The notes: generated by a model from the sequence alone, not told the origin. A DNA stretch of 64,000 nucleotides from Nonomuraea soli (GCF_013761175.1 NZ_JACDUR010000006.1:62001-126000); one strand, 5' to 3'. Positions 1 through 8,652 are shown, counted from the stretch's first letter. Numbers and translations: made by a program.

Positions 1-226
1 CGCCGGCTACGCCCGCAACGAGATCGTCGACCCCGCCAAGGCCACCCAGGCCATCCTGGTGCTCGGACTCGACAACCAGGAGCAGGTCGACGACCTGGTC
101 GGCAAGGCGCTGGCCGCCGGCGCCACCGCGATCGGCGAGCCGGTCAACGCCGGCGGACGCTACACCCGCAGCTTCGCCGACCCCGACGGCCACCACTGGG
201 CCGCCCTCTGCCTGGTCCAGCCGTGA
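1..226 (+). CDS. VOC (glyoxalase/bleomycin resistance) family protein, C-terminal part
   Basis: The reading frame is open from base 2 to a TGA at 224-226 and gives about 74 residues of a C-terminus. It ends with the motif FADPDGHHWAALCL, typical of the last strand of VOC-fold proteins, where a metal-binding or structural acidic residue usually sits just before it. The start lies outside the window. Its stop overlaps the GTG of the following hydrolase (GTGA), so the two are probably co-transcribed. The exact VOC subfamily and substrate cannot be told from this fragment. Confidence 0.8.
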   Translation, partial: AGYARNEIVDPAKATQAILVLGLDNQEQVDDLVGKALAAGATAIGEPVNAGGRYTRSFADPDGHHWAALCLVQP

Positions 227-1038
227 GCGCTCCCGGAATCGCCCGGCCGGTGCGCGGCCGGGTCGTCTCCGCCGACGGCACCCCCATCGCCTTCGACAGG
301 TACGGCAGCGGCCCGGCCGTGGTGCTGGTGCACGGCGCCTTCACCGACACCTCCCACCCCGTCCTGCGCGGCGTCGCCGCAGCCCTGTCCCCGTGGTTCA
401 CGGTCGTCAACTACGACCGGCGCGGCCGGGGCGGCAGCGGCGACGCCCCCGCCTACGCGGTCGAACGCGAACTGGAGGACCTGGCCGCCGTCATCGCGGA
501 GGCGGGCGGCAGCGCGATGGTGTTCGGCGGCTCCTCGGGCGCCGCCCTCGCGCTGCGGGCCGCCGCCGCCCGGCTCCCCGTGGCCAAGCTCGCCCTCTGG
601 GAGCCGCCCTACCACGTCGACGCCACCGCGCCCCGCCTGCCGTACGACTTCGCCGAGCGGCTCGAAGCGCTGGTGCGCGGCGGCGAGCGCGCCGATGCGG
701 TCGAGCGGTTCATGGTCGAGGCCGCCGAGGTCCCGGCCGAGGCGGTGGCGGGCATGCGCGGCCACGAGTCGTGGCGCGAGATGGAGGCGCTGGCCCACAC
801 CCTCGCCTACGAGGCCCATGTGATGGGCCCCGGAAACGAGCTGCCCGCGGCGACGCTCGCCGCGGTCGGCGGGCCCGCCCTGGTCCTCAACGGCGCCGAC
901 AGCCCCGGCTGGATGCGCAACGCCGGCCTGGCCGTGGCCGGGGCCCTCCACGCGCCCTACCGCCTGCTCGACGGCCAGACCCACGCGGTCAGCGCGCAGG
1001 CGCTCGCCCCCGAGCTCCTGGAGTTCTTCACGGCCTGA
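223..1038 (+). CDS. alpha/beta hydrolase
   Basis: A 271-residue single-domain alpha/beta hydrolase. It shows the oxyanion-hole HG motif (LVHGAF near residue 37), the YDRRGRGGSG turn after strand 4, and a nucleophile elbow G-G-S-S-G with Ser104 as the likely nucleophile. A late Asp (NGADSPG) and a C-terminal His (GQTHAVSAQALAPEL) complete a triad. There is no signal peptide, so it should be cytosolic. The GTG start overlaps the stop of the upstream VOC gene, implying translational coupling. The sequence resembles the many uncharacterised actinobacterial hydrolases; the substrate is unknown. Confidence 0.88.
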   Translation: MSAPGIARPVRGRVVSADGTPIAFDRYGSGPAVVLVHGAFTDTSHPVLRGVAAALSPWFTVVNYDRRGRGGSGDAPAYAVERELEDLAAVIAEAGGSAMVFGGSSGAALALRAAAARLPVAKLALWEPPYHVDATAPRLPYDFAERLEALVRGGERADAVERFMVEAAEVPAEAVAGMRGHESWREMEALAHTLAYEAHVMGPGNELPAATLAAVGGPALVLNGADSPGWMRNAGLAVAGALHAPYRLLDGQTHAVSAQALAPELLEFFTA

Positions 1039-1085
1039 CCGCCGGGGAACACGTCGCCCACGACCCCGGCGGCCCGCTCGCCGGG

Positions 1086-2150
1086 TCAGCTGAGGACGGC
1101 CTGCACGAGGCCGCGCAGCAGGGCGGTGCGCGGCTCCATCTCGGCCACGATCACGTGCTCGTGATCGGCGTGGGCGCCACCGCCGACGCCGCCGAGCCCG
1201 TCGAGCGTCGGCACGCCGATCCCGGCGGTGAAGTTGCCGTCGGACGCGCCGCCCACCGACGCCTCGGTCAGCTCAGGCTGGCCGAGGGCCGCGGCCACCC
1301 GCTGCGCCAGCGCGAACAGCGACGCCGACATGGCGGTCTCCAGCGGAGGCCGGTTGGGGCCGCCCGACACCTCCAGCCGCGAGCCGTCGAGCACCGGCGC
1401 CAGCTCGCGCACCGCCCGGTCGACCCGCGCCTGCTCGGCCAGCGTGGGCACGCGCACGTCGACGCCGACACGGGCCTGGGCGGGCACGGTGTTCAGCGTG
1501 GTGCCGCCCGAGAGCACGGTGGGCACCACGGTGGTCGCGCCCGAGCCGAGCGCGGCCACGGCGAGGATCTGGTGGGCCAGCTCCACGCCCGCGTTGATGC
1601 CGCGCTCGGGCTCCAGCCCCGCGTGGGCGGCCCTGCCGTACACCTGGACCTCGTAGTTGGAGGTGCCCTTGCGCCCGGTCTTCAGCGCGCCGCCGTCGGC
1701 GCTCGCCTCGGTGACGAAGGCGGCGGCCAGGCCGCGCGCCGACTCCTCGATGAGGCCGCGCGAGGTGATCGAGCCGACCTCCTCGTCGCCGGTCACCAGG
1801 ATCGTCACGCCGTCGAGGTCGGGCAGCCCGGCCAGGGCGTGGAAGATCTGGACGAGTCCTGACTTCATGTCGAACACGCCGGGACCCTTGGCCACGCCGT
1901 CCACGACCGACCACGGGTGCGTGCGCAGCGTCCCGATGGGCCAGACGGTGTCGTGGTGGCCGAGCATCAGCACCCGCGGCGTGCCGAAGCTCCACCGCAG
2001 ATGCGTCACGCCGTCGATGACGATGTACTCGGGTTCGGCCCCGAGCAGGCGCCGCCCGAGCGCGCCCACGACCTTGGCGCTGCGCGCCACCGCCTCCAGG
2101 TCGGCGGAGTACGACTCGCAGGTGACGAGCTCTTCGAGGTCGCCGATCAT
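1086..2150 (-). CDS. M20 family metallopeptidase (ArgE/DapE/CPG2-like)
   Basis: A 354-residue zinc aminoacylase/peptidase of the M20 family. Visible metal and catalytic motifs are GHHDTVW (first His and catalytic Asp), DMKSG (bridging Asp), GDEEVGS (general-base Glu pair) and a late His in GAHADHEHV. The central dimerisation segment follows the YGRAAHAGLEPERG motif (residues about 180-195). These features point to the carboxypeptidase G2-like branch. The ATG at 2150 overlaps the stop of the upstream dipeptidase gene as ATGA, so the two peptidases form an operon, probably for stepwise hydrolysis of small peptides or N-acyl amino acids. The substrate is not predictable. Confidence 0.9.
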   Translation of the reverse strand: MIGDLEELVTCESYSADLEAVARSAKVVGALGRRLLGAEPEYIVIDGVTHLRWSFGTPRVLMLGHHDTVWPIGTLRTHPWSVVDGVAKGPGVFDMKSGLVQIFHALAGLPDLDGVTILVTGDEEVGSITSRGLIEESARGLAAAFVTEASADGGALKTGRKGTSNYEVQVYGRAAHAGLEPERGINAGVELAHQILAVAALGSGATTVVPTVLSGGTTLNTVPAQARVGVDVRVPTLAEQARVDRAVRELAPVLDGSRLEVSGGPNRPPLETAMSASLFALAQRVAAALGQPELTEASVGGASDGNFTAGIGVPTLDGLGGVGGGAHADHEHVIVAEMEPRTALLRGLVQAVLS

Positions 2151-3169
2151 GCCAGCCGCTCCAGGAAGAACCGATGCATGTTGCCCCCCATGATCTTCAG
2201 GATGTCGTCGTCGGGCAGGCCGCGCTTGGCCAGCCCCTCCGTCACCATCGGCAACCCGGCGGGGCCCTCCAGGCCCGGGATCGCCGACAGCACGTTCACG
2301 CCGAGGGTGTTCGTCAGCTCCTCGCAGCACCAGCCGGGCGTCAGGTCGAGGTAGACCTCGCGCACGAAGTCGGCGCCGATGCCGACGTGGTCGACGCCGA
2401 TCACCGACACCATGTGCTCGAAGTGGTCGAGCAGGTCGTCGAGGGTGGCCTCGCCCTCGCTGAGGAAGGGCGCGAAGAAGTTCACGCAGACGATGCCGCC
2501 CGTCGCGGCCACGCCGCGCAGCTGCTCGTCGGTGAGGTTGCGGTGGTGGTCGCGCCTGGCCCGCGCCGAGGAGTGCGTGGCCATCACCGGCTTGGTCGCC
2601 AGCTCCAGCACGTGGGCGACTCCGGTGGCGCCCAGATGGGAGATGTCGAAGATCATCCCCAGGCGCTCCATCTCGGCCAGCGCGGCCACGCCGTGCGAGG
2701 TCAGCCCGCTGCCCGTGGCGTCCTCGCCGCTGCCGTCGGCCAGCGGGGTGCGCCCCCAGTGGGCGATCGAGGCGATGCGCACGCCCAGCCGGTGCAGGGT
2801 CGAGATCAGCTCGGTGCTGGCGTCGAGCCCCGGCATGCTCTCCAGCGCCAGGACCAGGGCGATCACGCCGTCGGCCAGCGCCGCGTCGATCTCGGCGCCG
2901 GTACGGCACAGCCGTACGGCCTCGGCGTTGCCCTCGGCGAGCACGTGAGCGCACTCGATCATGCGCAGCGTCTGGCGCAGGGCGCCCTCGGGGCGGAACT
3001 CGTCGTCGATGAACACCGGGAGGACCAGGAGCCTCACGCCGCCCTCGCGCAGCTGCGGCAGCCACTGCTCGCGGAAGAAGGCGGCCCAGCGCTCCGGCGG
3101 GCGGGCGGAGACCGCCATCAGCAGGTCGTTGTGCGCGTCGGCGACTATCGCCTGGTCGTGGAGGGTCAT
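2147..3169 (-). CDS. M19 membrane dipeptidase (renal dipeptidase) family protein
   Basis: A zinc dipeptidase of about 340 residues. The first metal pair lies in VADAHNDLL, further ligands in ATHSSAR and DISHLG, and a late Asp in GIGADFV. There is no membrane segment or signal peptide, as is usual for bacterial members. I prefer the ATG at 3169 to one three codons upstream, because a TAACGT -10-like hexamer sits exactly 7 bases before it, suggesting a leaderless transcript. It is translationally coupled to the M20 peptidase. Members of this family hydrolyse L,D- or L,L-dipeptides; the specific role here is unknown. Confidence 0.9.
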   Translation of the reverse strand: MTLHDQAIVADAHNDLLMAVSARPPERWAAFFREQWLPQLREGGVRLLVLPVFIDDEFRPEGALRQTLRMIECAHVLAEGNAEAVRLCRTGAEIDAALADGVIALVLALESMPGLDASTELISTLHRLGVRIASIAHWGRTPLADGSGEDATGSGLTSHGVAALAEMERLGMIFDISHLGATGVAHVLELATKPVMATHSSARARRDHHRNLTDEQLRGVAATGGIVCVNFFAPFLSEGEATLDDLLDHFEHMVSVIGVDHVGIGADFVREVYLDLTPGWCCEELTNTLGVNVLSAIPGLEGPAGLPMVTEGLAKRGLPDDDILKIMGGNMHRFFLERLA

Positions 3170-3176
3170 GACCAGC

Positions 3177-3182
3177 ACGTTA
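3177..3182 (-). promoter_or_regulatory. -10-like hexamer TAACGT, leaderless start of the M19 dipeptidase gene
   Basis: On the minus strand the sequence is TAACGT, then 7 bases, then the ATG at 3169. No Shine-Dalgarno sequence is visible. The spacing fits a transcript starting at the initiation codon. No good TTGAC-type -35 element is seen. Confidence 0.45.
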
Positions 3183-3226
3183 TCGGGTCAGAGCGGACCA
3201 TCACTCGTAGCCGGGACCAAGTCCGC

Positions 3227-4678
3227 TCACCCGTATTTGTACATCGGACCAGGACTGCGGGAGGTGAGCCGCTTGTACAGGGGGGTCGGGCCCGGCCAGT
3301 TGTTGGTGACGCGCCCGCCCGCGGTCTTGTACCAGCTGCGGCAGCCGTTCCCCCACACCATGCGCTCCATGGCTCGCTCCAGCTGCTCGGTCCAGGCCGC
3401 CATGACCTGCGGCCTGACCTCCATCGGGCCGCGGCTGACCAGGTACGGCAGGCAGCGCATGATGTGATCGACCTGGCATTCGAGCATGAAGACGATGGAG
3501 TTGTGACCCAGGTTGGTGTTGGGTCCGTACAGCAGGAACAGGTTGGGGAAGCCCGGCACCGCGATGCCGAGATAGGCCTCGGCCCCGTCCTTCCACTGCT
3601 CGTGCAGCTTGCGGCCGTCGCGGCCCGTCAGGTCGATGGGGGCGAGGAACTCCGTGCTCAGGAAGCCGGTGCCGTACACGATCGTGTCGACCTCGTGCAG
3701 GCCGCTGCCGGTCTCGACGCCCTTCGGGGTGATCCGCGTGATCCTGTCGGTGACCACATCGACGTTCGGTCTGGTCAGCGCGGGATAGAAGCGGCTGTCG
3801 ATGACGACGCGCTTGCAGCCGGGCGGGTAGTCGGGGGTCAGCTTGGCACGCAGCCCGGGGTCGGCGACCTGGGTGTGAAGGTGGGCCAGGGCGCGCTTCT
3901 TCAGTAACTGCGTGCTCCAGCCCCCGGCCAGCGCCGGATAGAGGGTGCCCTCGGCGTAGCGGTATATCCACTCGCGATAGGCGCGCTGCAGGCCGGGCAC
4001 GAAGTGCAGGGCGCTCTGGACGAACGGGGTGAACTCGGCGTCCGGCTTGGGGATCACCCAGTTGGGCGTGCGCTGGAAGACCGTCAGGTGCCCGGCCCGC
4101 TCCGCCACCTTCGGGATGAACTGGGCGGCGGAGGAGCCGGTGCCGATCACCGCCACCCTGCGGCCCGACAGGTCGTGGCCGTGGTCCCACCTCGCGGAGT
4201 GGAACGCCACGCCCTCGAAGTCGCCCATGCCCTCGATCTCCGGCATGTGGGGGCGGTTCAGCTGGCCCACCGCGGCGACGACCACGTCGTACTGCTCGGT
4301 ACGGCTCGCGCCTGCCGTACCGGTCTCACGCGAGGTCACCCGCCACCCGGCGCCGTCGAAGGCCGCGTCGGTCACCTCGGTGGCGAACCTGATCTTTCGC
4401 CTGACGTCGTACTTGTCGGCGCAGTGCTCCAGGTAACCGAGGATCTCCGGCTGGCCGGGATAGCGGCGGGTCCAGCTGGCGTACTTCTCGAACGAATAGG
4501 AGTAGAGATGGGAGGGGATGTCGCAGCCGGCGCCCGGATAGCTGTTGTCGCGCCAGGTGCCTCCCACCGCCTCGGCCTTCTCGAAGACCGCATAGGAGGT
4601 GATTCCCGCCTTCTCCAGCCGAATCGCCATGCACAACCCGCCGAAGCCGGCGCCGATGATCGCGATCCTTGGCGTCAT
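3227..4678 (-). CDS. flavin-containing monooxygenase, Baeyer-Villiger type
   Basis: A 483-residue class B flavoprotein monooxygenase. The N-terminal FAD fold is marked by GAGFGG (residues about 8-13), followed by the EKAEAVGGTWRDN motif. The Baeyer-Villiger fingerprint FxGxxxHxxxW(D) is seen as FEGVAFHSARWD, and the NADPH-binding Rossmann turn as GTGSSA. It would use NADPH and O2 to oxygenate ketones or related substrates. I chose the ATG at 4678 (GGGAGGACGGGC upstream, and the FAD motif then begins at the usual place) over an in-frame start 35 codons earlier. It contains a rare TTA leucine codon (3907-3905). The substrate is unknown. Confidence 0.9.
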   Translation of the reverse strand: MTPRIAIIGAGFGGLCMAIRLEKAGITSYAVFEKAEAVGGTWRDNSYPGAGCDIPSHLYSYSFEKYASWTRRYPGQPEILGYLEHCADKYDVRRKIRFATEVTDAAFDGAGWRVTSRETGTAGASRTEQYDVVVAAVGQLNRPHMPEIEGMGDFEGVAFHSARWDHGHDLSGRRVAVIGTGSSAAQFIPKVAERAGHLTVFQRTPNWVIPKPDAEFTPFVQSALHFVPGLQRAYREWIYRYAEGTLYPALAGGWSTQLLKKRALAHLHTQVADPGLRAKLTPDYPPGCKRVVIDSRFYPALTRPNVDVVTDRITRITPKGVETGSGLHEVDTIVYGTGFLSTEFLAPIDLTGRDGRKLHEQWKDGAEAYLGIAVPGFPNLFLLYGPNTNLGHNSIVFMLECQVDHIMRCLPYLVSRGPMEVRPQVMAAWTEQLERAMERMVWGNGCRSWYKTAGGRVTNNWPGPTPLYKRLTSRSPGPMYKYG

Positions 4679-4745
4679 GCCCGTCCTCCCGCACGTCAGG
4701 ATCCACTTACAGTACGCCGAACCCCGTTCTGGCGACAGCCCTCGA

Positions 4746-4751
4746 TAGTCT
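4746..4751 (+). promoter_or_regulatory. -10-like hexamer TAGTCT, possible leaderless start of the Nif3 gene
   Basis: TAGTCT is followed by six bases and then the GTG at 4758. The same hexamer occurs at the proposed rnpB promoter. No ribosome binding site is present before the GTG. Confidence 0.4.
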
Positions 4752-4757
4752 TCACTG

Positions 4758-5561
4758 GTGACGAAGCTCGAGGATGTCATCAAGGAACTCGAGACCGCCT
4801 ACCCGCCGGAACGCGCGGAGTCCTGGGACGCGGTCGGCCTGGTCAGCGGCGATCCCGCCCAACCCGTGCGCAAGGTGCTCTTCGCCGTCGACCCGGTGCC
4901 CGCCGTCGCCGGCGAGGCCATCGCGTGGGACGCCGACCTGATCGTCACCCACCACCCGCTCTGGCTGCGCGGCACGACGAGCGTGGCGACCACCGGCTAC
5001 AAGGGCCGGCTCATCCACGACCTCATCAAGCACGACATCGCGCTCTACACCGCCCACACCAATGCCGACGTGGCCAACCCGGGCGTCTCCGACGCGCTGG
5101 CCAGGGCCGTCGGCCTCGTCGGCGACCTGGTGCCGCTGCAGCCCTTCCCCGACGACCCGTGGCGAGGGCTCGGCCGCATCGGCGACCTGCCCACCACCGT
5201 CACGCTGGAGTCGTTCGCGCGCGCCGTCCTCCTCGGCCTGCCCGAGACCAACGGCGGCATCAAGGTGGCCGGCGACCCGCAGCGCCGTGTGCGGCGCATC
5301 GCCGTCAGCGGCGGCGCGGGCGACTCGCTGCTCGGCGCCGCCCGCAAGGCGGGCGTCGACGTGTTCCTCACCGCCGACCTGCGCCACCACCCGGCCAGCG
5401 AGTTCGCGGAGACCGGCGGCCCCGCGCTGATCGACGCCGCCCACTGGGCGACCGAATGGCCCTGGCTGGGCAGCGCCGCGTCGATCCTGGCCGCCAGTGG
5501 CGTTAACGTTGAGACGCGTGTCTCCGCCACGGTCACCGATGCTTGGACAAGAGGATATTGA
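4758..5561 (+). CDS. Nif3-like dinuclear metal centre protein (DUF34/NIF3 family)
   Basis: A 267-residue Nif3/YbgI-type protein. The metal-site motif VTHHPLW (near residue 75) and the AHTNADVANPGVSDALA segment are clear. The C-terminal half has the matching FLTADLRHHPASEF and DAAHWATEWP ligand motifs. The family forms hexameric rings with a two-metal centre; some members are linked to GTP cyclohydrolase-like or hydrolase chemistry, but the function remains unsettled. It lies directly upstream of a C4 zinc ribbon protein and an RNase H/phosphatase. I recall the same order in Mycobacterium (Rv2230c-Rv2229c-Rv2228c). Confidence 0.92.
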   Translation: MTKLEDVIKELETAYPPERAESWDAVGLVSGDPAQPVRKVLFAVDPVPAVAGEAIAWDADLIVTHHPLWLRGTTSVATTGYKGRLIHDLIKHDIALYTAHTNADVANPGVSDALARAVGLVGDLVPLQPFPDDPWRGLGRIGDLPTTVTLESFARAVLLGLPETNGGIKVAGDPQRRVRRIAVSGGAGDSLLGAARKAGVDVFLTADLRHHPASEFAETGGPALIDAAHWATEWPWLGSAASILAASGVNVETRVSATVTDAWTRGY

Positions 5562-5563
5562 TC

Positions 5564-6304
5564 ATGAAAGCCGCCCCTGCCGCTCAGCTGCGCCTCCTCG
5601 ACCTGGCTGAGCTCGACGCCGCCGCCGACCGTCTCGCCCACCGCCGGCGCACCCTTCCCGAGCTCGCGGAGATCGAGGAGCTCACCAAGCAGTACGCACG
5701 CATCGTCACCCAGGTGATCGAGGCCGAGACCGAGGCCGGCGACCTGGCCCGCGAGCAGACCAAGGCAGAAGGCGACGTCGACGCCGTGCGCCAGCGCGCC
5801 GAACGCGACCAGAAGCGCCTCGACTCCGGCCAGGTCACCTCCCCGAAGGACCTGTCCAACCTGCAGTCCGAGATCACCTCGCTGCAGCGCCGCCAGGGCG
5901 ACCTCGAAGAGATCGTGCTGGAGATCATGGAGCGCCGCGAGGCCGCCGACACCACGGTCACCGACCTCGTCGCCCGCCGCGACGAGATCGGCTCCACCCG
6001 CGCCGTCCTCGAAGAGCGCCGCGACGCCGCCTTCGCCGAGATCGACAAGGAGGCCGGCGAGGTCGCCGGCCGCCGCACCGGCATCGCCGCCGAGATCCCC
6101 GCCGACCTGCTCGGCCTCTACTCCAAGCTGCGCGAGCAGTACACCGTCGGCGCCGCCAAGCTGTCCGGGACCCGCTGCATGGGGTGCAAGGTGTCCCTGT
6201 CGATCGCCGACATGAACGCCGTCAAGGCCGCGCCCGCCGACGAGGTGGTGCGCTGCGAGGAATGCCGCCGCATCCTCGTCCGCACCCCCGAGCCGGGCCT
6301 GTGA
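5564..6304 (+). CDS. coiled-coil zinc ribbon protein (C4-type, DUF164/CdsZ-like)
   Basis: A 246-residue protein. Residues about 10-180 form an almost continuous, Glu/Arg-rich antiparallel coiled coil. A C-terminal C4 zinc ribbon (GTRCMGCKVSL ... VVRCEECRRILV) follows. I chose the ATG at 5564 because an AGAGGA ribosome binding site precedes it, and an upstream start would overlap the Nif3 gene. Its stop overlaps the GTG of the RNase H gene. Family members are proposed to be nucleic-acid-associated; no reaction is known. It is the middle gene of a conserved actinobacterial trio. Confidence 0.92.
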   Translation: MKAAPAAQLRLLDLAELDAAADRLAHRRRTLPELAEIEELTKQYARIVTQVIEAETEAGDLAREQTKAEGDVDAVRQRAERDQKRLDSGQVTSPKDLSNLQSEITSLQRRQGDLEEIVLEIMERREAADTTVTDLVARRDEIGSTRAVLEERRDAAFAEIDKEAGEVAGRRTGIAAEIPADLLGLYSKLREQYTVGAAKLSGTRCMGCKVSLSIADMNAVKAAPADEVVRCEECRRILVRTPEPGL

Positions 6305-7560
6305 CCTCCTACCTCATCGAGGCCGACGGCGGCTCCCGCGGCAACCCGGGGCCCGCCGGCTACGGTGCGGTCGTCAAGGACGCCTCCGACGGCCAGGCCC
6401 TCGTCGAACGCGCCGAGGCCATCGGGATGGCGACCAACAACGTCGCCGAGTACCGGGGGCTCATCGCCGGGCTGCGCGCCGTCCTCGACCTGGCGGGGGA
6501 GGGGGCCTCCGTCGAGGTGCGGATGGACTCCAAGCTGGTCATCGAGCAGATGGCCGGGCGGTGGAAGATCAAGAACGAGGGCTTGCGGCCCCTCGCCTCC
6601 GAGGCGGGAGACCTGGCACGGCGCCTGCGCGTCACGGCGTGGACGTGGATCCCCCGGGAGCGCAACTCCCACGCCGACCGGCTCGCGAACGAGGCCATGG
6701 ACGCGGCGGCCAAGGGCATGAGGTGGCAGGCAGACGCCTCTACGGCGTCGGGCCCTTCTGCCACGGCATCGGGCCCTTCTGCTACGCCATCGGGCCCTTC
6801 TGCTACGCCAGCGGACCCGTCCTCTACGGCCTCTGAGTCAGGCGATCTCCTGGACCTCGCCGAGCCCACCGGCCATCCTGCCCACCCCCGAGGCACCGTG
6901 GACTCCACCGCCCAGACCGGAAGCGGCTGGCGCGCCCCCACCACGACGGCCACCACCCTCCTCCTGCTCCGCCACGGCCAGACCGCCCTCTCCGTCGAGC
7001 GGCGCTTCTCCGGCACCGGCGACCCCGAGCTCACCCCCACCGGCCTCACCCAGGCCACCCGCGCCGCCGAACACCTGAGCCTCGACGGCAACGCCCCCGA
7101 CGCCATCGTCTCCTCCCCCCTCAAACGAGCCCGCCAGACCGCGCAAGCCCTAGCCCGCCTCACCGGCCTCGACGTCGACATCGACGAAGGACTCAGGGAA
7201 ACCGACTTCGGCGCCTGGGAAGGCCACACCTTCACCGAGATCCAGCGCCGATGGCCCGACGAGATGTCGGCCTGGCTCGCGGACCCGGCCGTCGCGCCGC
7301 CGGACGGGGAGAGTTTCGAGGAAACGGCGCGACGGGTCCAGCAGACCCGCGAACGGCTCGTGGAGCGCTACGCCGGCCGTACCGTCGTGGTCGTCTCCCA
7401 CGTCACCCCGATCAAGATGCTCCTGCGCTTCGCGCTCCTGGCACCCCCGGCCGCGCTGTACCGCATGCACCTCGACCTGGCGTGCCTGTCACGGATCGAG
7501 TACTTCGCCGACGGCCAGTGCGTCGTCAAGTACTTCAACGACACCGCCCACCTGCGCTGA
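6301..7560 (+). CDS. bifunctional ribonuclease HI / histidine (acid) phosphatase
   Basis: A 419-residue two-domain protein. Residues 1-140 are an RNase H type I domain: first acidic ligand in IEADGGSRGNPGPAGYG, Glu in NNVAEYRGL, Asp in VRMDSKLV, and a final Asp in RNSHADRLANEA. Residues about 215-419 are a phosphoglycerate-mutase-like histidine phosphatase, with catalytic LLRHGQT and the second His in VVSHVTPI. This matches mycobacterial Rv2228c, reported as RNase H plus alpha-ribazole phosphatase-like activity. The linker carries 7-residue tandem repeats. The GTG at 6301 overlaps the previous stop and puts the RNase H motif at the N-terminus as expected. Confidence 0.93.
   Translation: MTSYLIEADGGSRGNPGPAGYGAVVKDASDGQALVERAEAIGMATNNVAEYRGLIAGLRAVLDLAGEGASVEVRMDSKLVIEQMAGRWKIKNEGLRPLASEAGDLARRLRVTAWTWIPRERNSHADRLANEAMDAAAKGMRWQADASTASGPSATASGPSATPSGPSATPADPSSTASESGDLLDLAEPTGHPAHPRGTVDSTAQTGSGWRAPTTTATTLLLLRHGQTALSVERRFSGTGDPELTPTGLTQATRAAEHLSLDGNAPDAIVSSPLKRARQTAQALARLTGLDVDIDEGLRETDFGAWEGHTFTEIQRRWPDEMSAWLADPAVAPPDGESFEETARRVQQTRERLVERYAGRTVVVVSHVTPIKMLLRFALLAPPAALYRMHLDLACLSRIEYFADGQCVVKYFNDTAHLR
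6742..6825 (+). repeat. four tandem 21-bp units in the RNase H/phosphatase linker
   Basis: Four imperfect 21-bp copies encode (T-A/P-S-G-P-S-A)-like heptads between the two catalytic domains. The unit length is a multiple of three, so copy number changes would only alter linker length. Confidence 0.8.
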
Positions 7561-7572
7561 GCACCTCTTCGA

Positions 7573-7619
7573 ACTCCGGCCGCACCAGGTTCCGCCAGAA
7601 CACCTGGCACGGCCGGAGT
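7573..7619 (+). terminator. hairpin terminator after the RNase H/phosphatase gene
   Basis: ACTCCGGCCG (7573-7582) pairs with CGGCCGGAGT (7610-7619). An inner CCAGGT/ACCTGG stem (7585-7590/7602-7607) has an 11-base loop. It starts 12 bases after the stop codon. There is no T-tract, as is common in actinobacteria. Confidence 0.6.
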
Positions 7620-7682
7620 GAACGCCACCGTCCCCCTCGGACGGCGACACCCTCATTCGATCCCATCGATCTTGTCTCTCGG

Positions 7683-7710
7683 TTGGAGATCGCTTGTGGT
7701 TTGGTAGTCT
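7683..7710 (+). promoter_or_regulatory. rnpB promoter
   Basis: TTGGAG (7683-7688), a 16-base spacer and TAGTCT (7705-7710) lie 7 bases before the predicted 5' end of RNase P RNA at about 7718. This is a good housekeeping sigma-factor spacing. Confidence 0.55.
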
Positions 7711-7717
7711 CCTTTCC

Positions 7718-8114
7718 GACGAGCCGGCCGGGCGGCCGCGTCGGGCCACCACGGTGACCCGCCGAGGAAGGTCCGGGCTCCACAGGGCAGGGTGGTCGGT
7801 AACACCGACCCGGGGTGACCCGCGGGACAGTGCCACAGAAAACAGACCGCCTCCGCTCACGAGCGGAGGTAAGGGTGAAACGGTGGTGTAAGAGACCACC
7901 AGCGCCCACGGCGACGTGGGCGGCTCGGTAAACCCCACCTGGAGCAAGGTCAAGAAGGGGCGCTTCAGCAGAAGCGCTCCGCGCGCGGCGTTCGAGGGCT
8001 GCCCGCCCGAGCCGCGCGGGTAGACCGCTTGAGGCTGTCGGCAACGGCAGCCCTAGATGGATGGTCGCCCCTTCGCTCGCGAAGGACAAAACCCGGCCTA
8101 CAGGCCGGCTCGTC
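7718..8114 (+). ncRNA. rnpB: RNase P RNA, bacterial class A
   Basis: The catalytic RNA of RNase P, which removes tRNA 5' leaders. The P1 helix is visible as GACGAGCCGGCC (7718-7729) pairing with GGCCGGCTCGTC (8103-8114). Conserved core segments are present in order: GAGGAAGGTCCGGGCTCCAC (P4 5' region), ACAGAAAACAGACCGCC, GGTAAGGGTGAAACGGTG, GTAAGAGACCACCAGCG, GGTAAACCCC, and near the 3' end TAGATGGATGGTCGCCC with GACAAAACCCGGCCTAC. The length of about 397 nt fits actinobacterial class A RNAs. Mature ends are taken from P1 and may differ by a few bases. Confidence 0.95.
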
Positions 8115-8159
8115 TCACCTTCCCTCTCTGACCTGCGAGGGAGCGCGAGCACCTTAAGA

Positions 8160-8420
8160 TCAGGGCACACTCGGCGCCGAACCGAACGCCTTGTCCAGCG
8201 CCTCCCTCGCTCGGGAGGAGGCTTCCGGAACGAGGTGGCCGTACAGGTCCACGGTCGTCGTGATGGACTCATGGCCCAGCCACCTCGGCACCTCCGAGAT
8301 CTCGCGAACCTGTGACGCAGGTCGTGGAACGTCGCGTCCGGCATCAGCCTGGATGTTGGCGTTGAAGGAGGCGCGCCGGATCAGGTTGTGCCGCAGCGCC
8401 GTACGGAAAGACGACGTCAG
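8160..8420 (-). pseudogene. tyrosine recombinase/phage integrase remnant (C-terminal part, frameshifted)
   Basis: On the minus strand the catalytic C-terminus of a tyrosine integrase is split across frames. One frame has RRASFNANIQADAG, a second has MPDATFHDLRHRFA (8344-8303, the HxxR box). The first frame then resumes with EVPRWLGHESITTTVDLYGHL, containing the LGH box and the catalytic Tyr, and ends at 8160. At least two frameshifts are needed and the N-terminal domains are missing. Its 3' end lies 46 bases from the rnpB 3' end, the usual integrase/att geometry. It is likely the relic of an integrative element. Confidence 0.75.
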
Positions 8421-8652
8421 GCGGGTCACAAGCGCGATGTGCTTTTCCGCGCAGCCGCCACGAACACCGGCATGGGCACCTCGCGCACGGACGCCGGGGC
8501 TCTTGGGGCGCAGCTGGGGCAGCCCCGCGGCTGGTCCGCTACCCGTGCGGGGTGGGACGACGGCAGACGGACAGGCCAAGGGGTGCTGCCGTGGTCGCTG
8601 TCACGGTTGGCAACGACATCTGAGCGTGACCTGGAGTGATCACAATTGCTAC

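Noticed and set aside
7535..8344. A long minus-strand open frame across rnpB
   Set aside because: It covers the RNase P RNA core motifs, which explain the sequence. Only its first residues (HDLRH) are meaningful, as part of the integrase relic.
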